NCBI GenBank assembly: GCA_029060585.1
Contig: JAIDTS010000090.1
Location: forward strand, 1 to 6,865
Origin: Muribaculaceae bacterium
Lineage (GTDB): Bacteria > Bacteroidota > Bacteroidia > Bacteroidales > Muribaculaceae
DNA: 6,865 nt
Direction of reading: 5' to 3'
Shown: positions 1 through 5,819 of the stretch, one piece after another
Position numbering within the stretch: the stretch's first letter is position 1
How the letters are laid out: each line of letters begins with the position of its first letter
Notes under the pieces: model-generated
What the model was told of the DNA's origin: nothing
What the model saw: the letters and a program-made list of their open reading frames with translations, nothing else
Databases searched by the model: none
Made by a program: the position numbers and the translations under genes

Positions 1-1115
1 GCAGGCAATACCATAAGTCCCGTGATGTTGAGCGCATATAGATATACGTCTTCCGCCATCACTACAAGGAATAGAAAGCATTGCATTATGACGCTCGAGG
101 CAAGCAGTGCTCGCTGCAGCGAGTCGCTCCCGTCGCTTTTAAGAAGCCATTTCGGAAATATTCCATGCCGCGCTGCCGAATAAGGTTGCTCGGCCGTAAC
201 TATCGTCCACGCAAACCATCCCCCGCTGATCGATATGATCACTGCGATGATGACAAGCCAGTAGGCCCACTCTCCGCAAATGCTCCGAAGTGCGTATGCT
301 ACGGATGGATCCTCAAGTCCGGCAAGCTGAGCGCGAGACATGATGCCGAAGCAGAATACCGACACTAATACATAGAGTATCCATGCGGCCAGAAAACCAA
401 GCACTCCGGCTTTCCCGACCTCGCTCTGCTTTCGTGCACGCCCCGACATGACTACCGCACCCTCGATGCCGATAAAGCACCAGAGAGTCACGAGCATCGT
501 GCTCTTCACCTGACTGGTGATTCCTCCTATGCCCGTGCCGAGACACCATATGTCGGCCGTCAGAGTCTCATATTTGATGTTGAGGGCCAGCAGTATGATG
601 ATCATGGCGATGACGCTTAGTTTCAATGTCGCTGCTGCCGTGGCGATTATGGAGCTGGTGCGCATACCCGAACAGATGAGGAAATACATCACCCATATCA
701 GCGCTGAACAGAAAAGGATGGTGGGTAGTCCGTGGTTGAGGAGTGTCGGAAAGAAGGCTCCGAAAGTGTCGTTGAGCATTACGGCATATGCTACGTTGGC
801 GAAACACGCGCAGAGCCAGTAGCCCCACGCTATGTTGAAACCCGTGAATCGTCCGAACCCCTTTTCCGCATATAGGTAGATACCTTCATTGAGCTCCGGA
901 TGGCGGTCGCTTAGCATCTTGAAGGTGCTGACGAGCATCAGCATCCCGGTGGCCGTGATGCCCCACCCAATCATGACCGCTCCTAATCCCGCTCCGGCAG
1001 CCATGTTCTGAGGTATATTGAATATCCCACTCCCTACCATCATGCCGAAGACGAGTGATACCAGTCCTGTAAGTCCTAATTTATCCTTATCGTTAATATC
1101 CTTCTCCTGTTCCAT
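1..1115 (-). CDS. Amino-acid permease, basic amino acid/polyamine antiporter type (ArcD-like), 3' end missing
   Basis: Inner-membrane APC-superfamily transporter, read continuously for 371 codons from the ATG at 1115 and cut by the window edge; family members are about 470 residues, so roughly the last 100 are missing. The TM1 substrate-binding signature GMMVGSGIF is at residues 24-32. A GIYLYAEKGFG motif (78-88) is followed by GFNIAWGYWL (92-101), and the TM6 motif LWCFIGIEGA is at 211-220. W212 aligns with the gating Trp of AdiC. SGRARKQSEVGKAGVLGF (224-241) and TAEQPYSAARHGIFPKW (307-323) are typical of arginine/ornithine or lysine antiporters of the ArcD/LysI group. That family exchanges a basic amino acid for its decarboxylated or deiminated product; the actual substrate here is unknown. 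No deiminase or decarboxylase gene is visible in the window to pair with it. The next in-frame Met is inside TM1, so the start is well fixed. It lies 32 nt after the acyltransferase gene and may share its transcript. Confidence 0.9.
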   Translation of the reverse strand, partial: MEQEKDINDKDKLGLTGLVSLVFGMMVGSGIFNIPQNMAAGAGLGAVMIGWGITATGMLMLVSTFKMLSDRHPELNEGIYLYAEKGFGRFTGFNIAWGYWLCACFANVAYAVMLNDTFGAFFPTLLNHGLPTILFCSALIWVMYFLICSGMRTSSIIATAAATLKLSVIAMIIILLALNIKYETLTADIWCLGTGIGGITSQVKSTMLVTLWCFIGIEGAVVMSGRARKQSEVGKAGVLGFLAAWILYVLVSVFCFGIMSRAQLAGLEDPSVAYALRSICGEWAYWLVIIAVIISISGGWFAWTIVTAEQPYSAARHGIFPKWLLKSDGSDSLQRALLASSVIMQCFLFLVVMAEDVYLYALNITGLMVLP

Positions 1116-1119
1116 GTCG

Positions 1120-1127
1120 CAAAATTA
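1120..1127 (-). promoter_or_regulatory. Possible -7 box (TAATTTTG) just before the permease start
   Basis: On the minus strand TAATTTTG matches the Bacteroidetes -7 consensus TAnnTTTG exactly and ends 4 nt before the ATG at 1115. No TTTG is seen at the expected 19-21 nt upstream. If active, it would start transcription at or next to the ATG and give a leaderless or nearly leaderless mRNA. The alternative is a chance match in AT-rich DNA, with the permease read from the upstream acyltransferase promoter. Confidence 0.3.
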
Positions 1128-1147
1128 CTAAAAATTCCCCACATTGC

Positions 1148-2191
1148 CTATCTTTTGCCCTGTCCGAATAGCCAAGACGATAGAAACGGAGATGATCGCA
1201 GGATGGCGCTGACGAGCAGACAGAGGGCTATTACAATGACCGATATACCGAGACCGATTGCAAGCATCGCGGTTATGTTATTACCCGGTCCGGCGGAGAG
1301 AAACCCTTTCATGAAGGAGAGATCGGGGATGAAGAAATAATGCAGATAATATATGTCGAGGGTACGCGACCCGACAAACGACATGCAATTGCTCACAGCC
1401 GTTCCCTTGTCAAACCAGTCGCGATAGCTTCGGAAAGCGATGAGCAGAGTCATCAGTCCTGTGAAGCGCATGGCTGTCATGACGAAATCCCATTCAAGAG
1501 AATATCTGTGGCGGCAGCCGTAGAAGAGGACGAGGGAAAAGAATCCGACGATCATTAGGGCTTTGAAGTATTGGTTGTCTACCGTCTTCCATGTGAATGC
1601 CTCAAATCGGCGGGCAAATATCCCCATCATGAAATATGGCCAGTAGTTGAGTGTATGCCAAGTCTGAAGGCCCACCACCCAGCGGGGCAACTTTACGCCG
1701 TCGGTGTAGTAGTTGAAGACGAACGGGGCTATGAAGGATATTGCTAATAATATATAGAGGGGGATGTTGCTTCGTGTGTACTTCACTGTCAGGGCCGTCA
1801 CGAGGTAGACGACAAACATTTCGAATAGTGAGATTGTAAACCAGTAAGGGTTAGATGTCCAGAGGAAATTGAATCGCCAACCCTTCATGCAGGCGCCGAA
1901 GAGAAATGAGAAGACAGCCAGTCCGAATATCTGGGCCTGGAATTTCTTAGTCATAACCCGGCGCACAGTCGGCCATGTCCATTTCTCTGCCATACGGAAT
2001 GCGAAGAAACCGCTGACGAAGAAGAAGAGCGGCATCCGGAACATCGTCATCATATAGTAGACGCCGGCAAACGATGCATTGGTGATGGGCATCTTGACAT
2101 ACGCGTTGGTGACGTGCGAGAATACCACCAGCGATATAGCCAGTCCTCGCATCGCATCAATATATCTCAACCTCTTACTGTATAGATTCAT
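1148..2191 (-). CDS. Membrane acyltransferase, acyltransferase-3 family
   Basis: A 347-residue polytopic inner-membrane protein of the acyltransferase-3 (OafA/NodX/WecH-like) family, whose members move acetyl, succinyl or other acyl groups onto sugars or other envelope molecules. The N-terminal signature RYIDAMRGLAISLVVFSHV (residues 9-27) has the conserved R15-G16 and the family His, H26. The second motif FRMPLFFFVSGFF is at 51-63, and the C-terminal TLDIYYLHYFF contains H284. About ten hydrophobic segments are spread over the chain and the length is normal for a stand-alone member. An upstream in-frame TTG at 2218 would add nine residues, but a promoter -7 box overlaps it, so the ATG at 2191 is chosen. 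The gene is divergent from the sigma factor and 32 nt upstream of the permease. The acceptor molecule cannot be inferred, because no polysaccharide or LPS genes adjoin it. Confidence 0.88.
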   Translation of the reverse strand: MNLYSKRLRYIDAMRGLAISLVVFSHVTNAYVKMPITNASFAGVYYMMTMFRMPLFFFVSGFFAFRMAEKWTWPTVRRVMTKKFQAQIFGLAVFSFLFGACMKGWRFNFLWTSNPYWFTISLFEMFVVYLVTALTVKYTRSNIPLYILLAISFIAPFVFNYYTDGVKLPRWVVGLQTWHTLNYWPYFMMGIFARRFEAFTWKTVDNQYFKALMIVGFFSLVLFYGCRHRYSLEWDFVMTAMRFTGLMTLLIAFRSYRDWFDKGTAVSNCMSFVGSRTLDIYYLHYFFIPDLSFMKGFLSAGPGNNITAMLAIGLGISVIVIALCLLVSAILRSSPFLSSWLFGQGKR

Positions 2192-2215
2192 GGTAGTTAG
2201 GTCAAATTTTGGCGA

Positions 2216-2247
2216 CAAAATTACCGTTTTTTATCCATATACACAAA
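2216..2247 (-). promoter_or_regulatory. Bacteroidetes-type promoter of the acyltransferase gene
   Basis: Read on the minus strand, TTTG (2247-2244) is followed by 20 nt and then TAATTTTG (2223-2216). This matches the Bacteroidetes -33 TTTG / -7 TAnnTTTG consensus in both boxes and in spacing. Transcription would start around 2205-2212, leaving a short leader before the ATG at 2191 and excluding the TTG at 2218 as a start. The box sequence and spacer length are the same as in the promoter at 5761-5792. Confidence 0.65.
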
Positions 2248-2289
2248 TTTTTTTGTTGCAAATCCCATTTCGTTGCGTTTCCTCAATAG

Positions 2290-2769
2290 ATGGAAAGAGA
2301 TTTTATCATATCAGCATTCCGCTCGGTGCGTCGACGCCTCATGTCGCGCAGCTCCGACGACGATGAAGACGCCCTGCAGGAAGCCTTCTGCCGCTTATGG
2401 TCCCGTCGCGCTGACTTCTCGTCGCAGAGCGAGGCCGAAGGATTCCTGACAGTAGCCGCACGCAACGTCTCCATCGACCGTCAGCGACGACGGCAGACTC
2501 ATCCGGAAACCGATATCGATGCCATCGATCGACACCCTGAAGCCGACGATGATCCGGATCCTCCTGTAGAACTGATTGCCGAAATCAACCGTCTGATAGA
2601 AACCCAACTCTCGCCTCGCGACCGCGAGATTCTTAATCGGCACGACCGCGACGGATGGGAATTCGACGAGATAGCCGAACATTTCGGAATCTCTCAGGCA
2701 AACGCCCGTATGATAGTCTCCAGAGCCCGAAAGACAATCCGCACACTCTACCGCCAGCGACATCAATAA
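2290..2769 (+). CDS. ECF-type RNA polymerase sigma factor (sigma-70 family)
   Basis: A 159-residue cytoplasmic sigma factor that would direct RNA polymerase to a small set of promoters. Region 2 covers about residues 5-67, with the core-binding helix EDALQEAFCRLW (26-37) and SEAEGFLTVAARNVSIDRQRRR (47-68 in part) forming regions 2.3-2.4. An acidic linker follows (about 72-95). Region 4 spans about 98-155, with LSPRDREIL and the helix-turn-helix W123-EFDEIAEHFGISQANARM, then a basic tail. The length is normal for ECF sigma factors, though region 2 begins with few residues before it. A TAG stop at 2287-2289, immediately before the ATG, fixes this as the earliest start. Downstream come a small membrane protein that may restrain it and envelope proteins it may control. 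Only a TTTG at 2252-2255 is seen upstream, with no good -7 box; the gene may depend on an alternative sigma factor, perhaps on itself. Confidence 0.92.
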   Translation: MERDFIISAFRSVRRRLMSRSSDDDEDALQEAFCRLWSRRADFSSQSEAEGFLTVAARNVSIDRQRRRQTHPETDIDAIDRHPEADDDPDPPVELIAEINRLIETQLSPRDREILNRHDRDGWEFDEIAEHFGISQANARMIVSRARKTIRTLYRQRHQ

Positions 2770-2782
2770 TACGGACATGTCT

Positions 2783-2866
2783 TCAGCTCGGTGAGCTGAT
2801 ATTATGCCGAACCCCCAGGCTAAAGCCTGAGGAAAGAAGATAAAGATACAGTAGCCTCGGAGAGGC
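2783..2866. repeat. Three tandem short palindromes between sigma gene and its partner
   Basis: Three perfect inverted repeats fall in 84 nt of non-coding DNA. They are TCAGCTC-ggt-GAGCTGA (2783-2799), CAGGCT-aa-AGCCTG (2816-2829) and GCCTC-gga-GAGGC (2854-2866). None is followed at once by a T-run as in an intrinsic terminator, although the third is followed 12 nt later by a run of seven T's (2879-2885). The arrangement resembles small palindromic intergenic elements of the REP type, which is inference. They could attenuate read-through from the sigma gene, stabilise the mRNA end, or be a non-coding insertion. Confidence 0.6.
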
Positions 2867-2889
2867 GATTAGTGATAATTTTTTTGATT

Positions 2890-3339
2890 ATGAACAAAGA
2901 AAAAATATACGAAAAGATAGAATTATACTTCGAGGCGCAGCTCTCCGCAGAGGAAGAACGCAGGCTCCTCAAGGTTCTCCTTCCCCTGGAAGGCTCCGAC
3001 CCTGTCATCGACGACGCTCTTGCCGTGATGCTCGCGTCACGCATTCCGATTCCCGCAGCCGAATCCGCAGGAAAGCCTTTCAGACTCATCTTCGGGATAG
3101 CCGCTTCGATTGCTCTCCTTATAGCCATTGGCATTCCTCTCATCCGTCAGGCCGTGTCGTCCCGGGACTCCGTTATGATAGCCTATGTGGATGGAGTGAA
3201 GGTGGAGGATCATGACGAGATAATGAAAATAATAGACACTCAGCTCAACGATATCGGAGAGTCCTCTGAACTTTTTGCTCAGACCGTGACTACGGATCTC
3301 GATGATATCCGCGAAGCTCTAATCAGCGACGATTTATGA
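2890..3339 (+). CDS. Small single-pass membrane protein, candidate anti-sigma factor
   Basis: A 149-residue protein beginning MNKEKIYEKIELYF. A GTG at 2872 in the same frame would add six hydrophobic residues and is less likely. Residues 1-62 are predicted cytoplasmic and include EAQLSAEEERRLLKVL (15-30), a pattern like the short N-terminal helices of Bacteroidetes anti-sigma factors. One transmembrane helix lies at about 65-85, followed by about 60 periplasmic residues with YVDGVKVEDHDEIMKIIDTQL (99-119 in part) and an acidic end. There is no FecR domain and no zinc-binding HxxxCxxC motif. The role is inferred from its place after an ECF sigma factor and from the topology. The last codon overlaps the next start as ATGA, so the two are translationally coupled. 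It could instead be a membrane partner with another function. Confidence 0.75.
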   Translation: MNKEKIYEKIELYFEAQLSAEEERRLLKVLLPLEGSDPVIDDALAVMLASRIPIPAAESAGKPFRLIFGIAASIALLIAIGIPLIRQAVSSRDSVMIAYVDGVKVEDHDEIMKIIDTQLNDIGESSELFAQTVTTDLDDIREALISDDL

Positions 3340-3800
3340 AGCACAGATTGATACTGATTATAGCACTTGCCGTGATGTTTGTTTCCGGTCAAGTGTCGGT
3401 TAGCTCAAGGGCGGAAGGTCTCAGCGTCGATTCCTTTTTTAAGGAGGATTTTGCAAAGAATCCTAACGTGACGATGGTTTCCATCTCCGGCGAACAGAGC
3501 GATTGGAAAGGCTTGACTATGTATAGGAGTGTGTCCCTATCCGGCGACCCTGTGAAGGCCGATGCGATAGCAAGAAGCGTGAGGAAAGACGGAGCGAAGG
3601 CTGACTTTAAGGAAACTTCCTTCAAGGACGGCAAACTATATTTCGGATTCTACGGTCTCGGAGGAGAGGGAAAACATAGGAAATACTTGTTCTTTCTCGA
3701 CCTGAGACAGAAAGGAAAAGACAAGACAACTCTCGTCTTTATTGAAGGAGACTGGACTCCCGATGAAGTCAAGACAATGATCACAAAAAAAAGAATATAA
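3336..3800 (+). CDS. Small secreted (periplasmic) protein, DUF6108-like, function unknown
   Basis: A 154-residue protein with an N-terminal signal sequence (hydrophobic core about 4-20, probable cleavage near residue 26). It has no lipobox Cys and in fact no cysteine at all, so it should be soluble in the periplasm. The mature part holds VTMVSISGEQ (45-54), YRSVSL (63-68), GKLYFGFYGLGG (99-110) and KYLFFLDLRQ (116-125), then KTTLVFIEGDWTPDEVKTMI (130-149). From memory this pattern resembles the DUF6108 group found in Bacteroidales sigma-factor operons; that match is unverified. The start is the ATG of the ATGA overlap with the preceding gene, and the next gene follows after 15 nt, so co-expression is very likely. 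A role in sensing or in helping the envelope products is possible but not shown. Confidence 0.72.
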   Translation: MKHRLILIIALAVMFVSGQVSVSSRAEGLSVDSFFKEDFAKNPNVTMVSISGEQSDWKGLTMYRSVSLSGDPVKADAIARSVRKDGAKADFKETSFKDGKLYFGFYGLGGEGKHRKYLFFLDLRQKGKDKTTLVFIEGDWTPDEVKTMITKKRI

Positions 3801-3815
3801 AAAACATTCCACTAT

Positions 3816-4706
3816 ATGACGAAGAAAATTATCCTCTTTCTGCTCCTCCTGATTGTAATTCCTGTGGTAAAGGCTCAATCCGTCCCCGAAGTTCCTGACA
3901 CGGTGAAGATTATTGAAAATGCCGACAAAGTCATAGTGTCCCGGTCCGATGACACTACACTCATTGAGGTGCAGACACACAATGATTTTGAGAAGGATGT
4001 CTTTTCTTACAGCATCACGGTTGATGACTCAGTCAGCTCTGAATCCGATGATTCGTTTGACTTCGAGATCCCGTTCGGTATAGGAAAGGATTCCAGACCG
4101 ACCTCTCCAAGTAAAAGACTCCAGACATCATACTTTGTGATGGGAAATGTCTACCTCGGACACCGTTTCAATTATTCCGATAAGGGTAACGTGAAGAATT
4201 CTTTTGAGGCCGGAGTCCGCAATCTTATCGGTATTCGCTGGAGTCATGGCGAATACACTCCTTCTTTTTCAATCGGCCTTGGATATGGAGTCCAGCGTTA
4301 TTCCGCTCAGAAAGGATTCCGTTATGTCAAGGAGGGCTCAAGCCTCTTGCTTGTTCCCGCAGGTGAAGGCGCAGAGATCTCTTCAACAGATCTTCAGGTG
4401 TTTAATTTCCAGATTCCACTCCTTTTCACCATCCCGATTGGCCGTGATGTAGAGTTCGTTGCCGGCGCTGTCGGTTGTTTCAATACGTATGCTCGCGCCT
4501 CTTCCGAATTGAAGATCGATTCCTCAAAATACAAAACTACATACAAAGGGCTTCAGCAACGTCTATTCACCGCCGAACTTACCGCGTCCATCGGTGTATG
4601 CGATATCCTTGGAGTCTACGCCTCCTGGAGTCCCATGACCCTATTCCAGAGTCACTACGGTCCGCAGCTCAAATCCTGGAGCATCGGCGCTACTATCAAT
4701 TTCTAA
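3816..4706 (+). CDS. Outer-membrane beta-barrel protein, first paralogue
   Basis: A 296-residue protein with a clear signal peptide (MTKK, then a Leu/Ile-rich core, cleavage after VKA at residue 20). The mature N-terminus has the motif PDTVKIIENADKVIVS (27-42) and a Ser/Asp-rich stretch (about 64-105). The rest (about 106-296) shows alternating hydrophobic and polar residues as in beta-strands, such as SFSIGLGYGVQRYSA (150-164), LQVFNFQIPLLFTIPI (193-208) and ILGVYASWSPM (264-274). It ends in Phe (WSIGATINF), the usual last residue of outer-membrane barrels. By pattern it is a small outer-membrane beta-barrel of the Bacteroidetes type. No substrate or enzymatic motif is visible. It lies 15 nt after the secreted protein gene and is a diverged duplicate of the next gene. 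Confidence 0.8.
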   Translation: MTKKIILFLLLLIVIPVVKAQSVPEVPDTVKIIENADKVIVSRSDDTTLIEVQTHNDFEKDVFSYSITVDDSVSSESDDSFDFEIPFGIGKDSRPTSPSKRLQTSYFVMGNVYLGHRFNYSDKGNVKNSFEAGVRNLIGIRWSHGEYTPSFSIGLGYGVQRYSAQKGFRYVKEGSSLLLVPAGEGAEISSTDLQVFNFQIPLLFTIPIGRDVEFVAGAVGCFNTYARASSELKIDSSKYKTTYKGLQQRLFTAELTASIGVCDILGVYASWSPMTLFQSHYGPQLKSWSIGATINF

Positions 4707-4776
4707 TCATCGACATCGCTACATCCGGTCCATCCCGGTTGGTTGCATCATCTGACAGCATGTTTGTTCAGGTGTA

Positions 4777-4791
4777 CGAGCCTCTGGCTCG
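4777..4791. repeat. Perfect palindrome between the two barrel genes
   Basis: CGAGCC-tct-GGCTCG is a 6-bp GC-rich stem with a 3-nt loop. It lies in the 122-nt gap between the two outer-membrane protein genes and is followed by AT-rich DNA without a continuous T-run. Its size and loop resemble the palindromes at 2783-2866. It may modulate read-through into the second paralogue; a weak terminator is also possible. Confidence 0.5.
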
Positions 4792-4828
4792 GAAATTATA
4801 TTTATCATACAACTTCACTAAGATCATT

Positions 4829-5704
4829 ATGAAATTCCAAATATTCTTCTTCCTCCTTCTGAATATTATTCCTGCCGTTAAGGCCCAGACCTCTCCCGAT
4901 ACCCTTATGTCAGTCTCAAATCCTGACAAAGTGATCATCACCGAATCTCCCGAAGGTACTCGGGTCTCGATTGCCGACGGCCGTGAGTCAATTCTCATCG
5001 AATATCCCGAAAGTGCGAAAGTGACTACATCTCGCAGCTCATCGAAAACCTTCTTCCAATTTCCTGGTATTCCTTACGGCAATCGTTATGATCGGTGCCG
5101 TTCGGGTTGGGTTGTCGGTCTCGAGGGTCTTTGCGTAGGACTCACCGACGCGATGGATCAGACAGGAGGAGGCGGCCTGCAATGGTCGAAGTCTTTTGAG
5201 ATCAACTGGCTCAGCTGCCTGAATGTGGGATACACTTTCAGCCGCTCCTGGGTCTACCTCGGTCTCGGATTCGACTGGCGTAACTACAAGGCGACGGCCT
5301 TCGGACATTGGCTCGAGCCTGACGGCAGGGGAGGAGTTCAGTGGGGGAGTGCTCCCGAAGGCACAACGGTCAAAAGCTCGCAGCTAAAGGTCTTCAGCCT
5401 CCAGCTTCCCCTCATGTATGTCTGGAGCATTCCCAAAACCTATCTAAAATGGCGAATGGGCCCCATCCTGAACTTCAACACCTATTCCTCGATAAAGGGT
5501 ATCTACGACGACCATGAAGGAAACCGTTGTGAATATTTCACGAAAGATTTCGATCGCCGCCCATTTACCGTTGACTTTTTTACCTCCCTTTCCTATCATA
5601 ATGCCATCGGTGTCTACGTCCGCTATTCCCCGATGAAGGTCTTGAAGAACTCATCCCCCATCAACTTCACCCCCCTATCCCTCGGGCTGACCTTCCTCCT
5701 CTGA
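4829..5704 (+). CDS. Outer-membrane beta-barrel protein, second paralogue
   Basis: A 291-residue protein beginning MKFQIFFFLLLNIIPAVKAQ, a signal peptide cleaved after residue 19. The frame stays open upstream to 4475, but that extension overlaps the previous gene and would bury the signal peptide, so it is rejected. The mature N-terminus has PDTLMSVSNPDKVIITES (23-40). The barrel region matches the first paralogue at several places: WVYLGLGFDWRNYKA (141-155), SSQLKVFSLQLPLMYV (183-198), GPILNFNTYS (211-220) and RRPFTVDFFTSL (243-254), then AIGVYVRYSPM (259-269). It ends TPLSLGLTFLL, with Leu rather than Phe last. Function is unknown. The Gly-rich GGGG segment (113-116) and Trp-rich parts have no counterpart in the first copy. 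It probably shares the operon but sits behind a hairpin, so its level could differ. Confidence 0.8.
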   Translation: MKFQIFFFLLLNIIPAVKAQTSPDTLMSVSNPDKVIITESPEGTRVSIADGRESILIEYPESAKVTTSRSSSKTFFQFPGIPYGNRYDRCRSGWVVGLEGLCVGLTDAMDQTGGGGLQWSKSFEINWLSCLNVGYTFSRSWVYLGLGFDWRNYKATAFGHWLEPDGRGGVQWGSAPEGTTVKSSQLKVFSLQLPLMYVWSIPKTYLKWRMGPILNFNTYSSIKGIYDDHEGNRCEYFTKDFDRRPFTVDFFTSLSYHNAIGVYVRYSPMKVLKNSSPINFTPLSLGLTFLL

Positions 5705-5719
5705 CTAAACATAGGAAGT

Positions 5720-5735
5720 GAGAGCTCCAGCTCTC
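5720..5735 (+). terminator. Hairpin after the cluster, possible weak terminator or repeat
   Basis: GAGAGCT-cc-AGCTCTC, a 7-bp perfect stem with a 2-nt loop, begins 16 nt after the TGA of the second barrel gene. No T-run follows directly; the next T-rich stretch starts about 24 nt later and belongs to the downstream promoter. It may mark the end of the cluster, or be another member of the palindrome series at 2783-2866 and 4777-4791, sharing the AGCTC core with the first of these. Confidence 0.4.
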
Positions 5736-5760
5736 TCTCCAAAAGACGGAGCCAACTATT

Positions 5761-5792
5761 TTTGCCCTTTTGAGATTTTTTTCATAATTTTG
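5761..5792 (+). promoter_or_regulatory. Bacteroidetes-type promoter of the secreted-protein gene
   Basis: TTTG (5761-5764), a 20-nt spacer and TAATTTTG (5785-5792) match the Bacteroidetes -33/-7 consensus exactly. Transcription would begin near 5797-5800, giving a leader of about 20 nt. The leader is A-rich (AAAATTTCAAAAGCAAA) with no Shine-Dalgarno sequence, as is common for this phylum. The secreted-protein gene therefore has its own housekeeping promoter and need not belong to the sigma-factor cluster. Confidence 0.7.
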
Positions 5793-5819
5793 CATGCTGA
5801 AAATTTCAAAAGCAAACCT

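Noticed and set aside
313..828. Open frames on both strands inside the permease region
   Set aside because: They overlap the permease frame, which is continuous and matches a known family throughout; the others have low-complexity Arg/His-rich translations typical of shadow frames.
1155..2057. Plus-strand open frames inside the acyltransferase gene
   Set aside because: They are antisense to a complete family member with all its motifs and have no promoter, signal or recognisable domain.
2192..2218. TTG start for the acyltransferase, adding nine residues
   Set aside because: The -7 promoter box at 2216-2223 overlaps it, so the transcript would begin after the TTG; the ATG at 2191 starts just before the conserved family motif.
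2243..2256. Inverted repeat ACAAA-N4-TTTGT in the divergent intergenic region, a possible operator
   Set aside because: The arms are only 5 nt in a T-rich tract and one arm is part of the -33 box; chance is the simpler explanation.
2872..2889. GTG start for the candidate anti-sigma protein
   Set aside because: It adds only MIIFLI before a normal ATG start, and the predicted cytoplasmic N-terminus should not be hydrophobic.
4475..4828. In-frame open extension of 118 codons upstream of the second barrel gene
   Set aside because: It overlaps the 3' end of the first barrel gene in another frame, crosses the palindrome at 4777-4791, and would place a perfect signal peptide in the middle of the protein.
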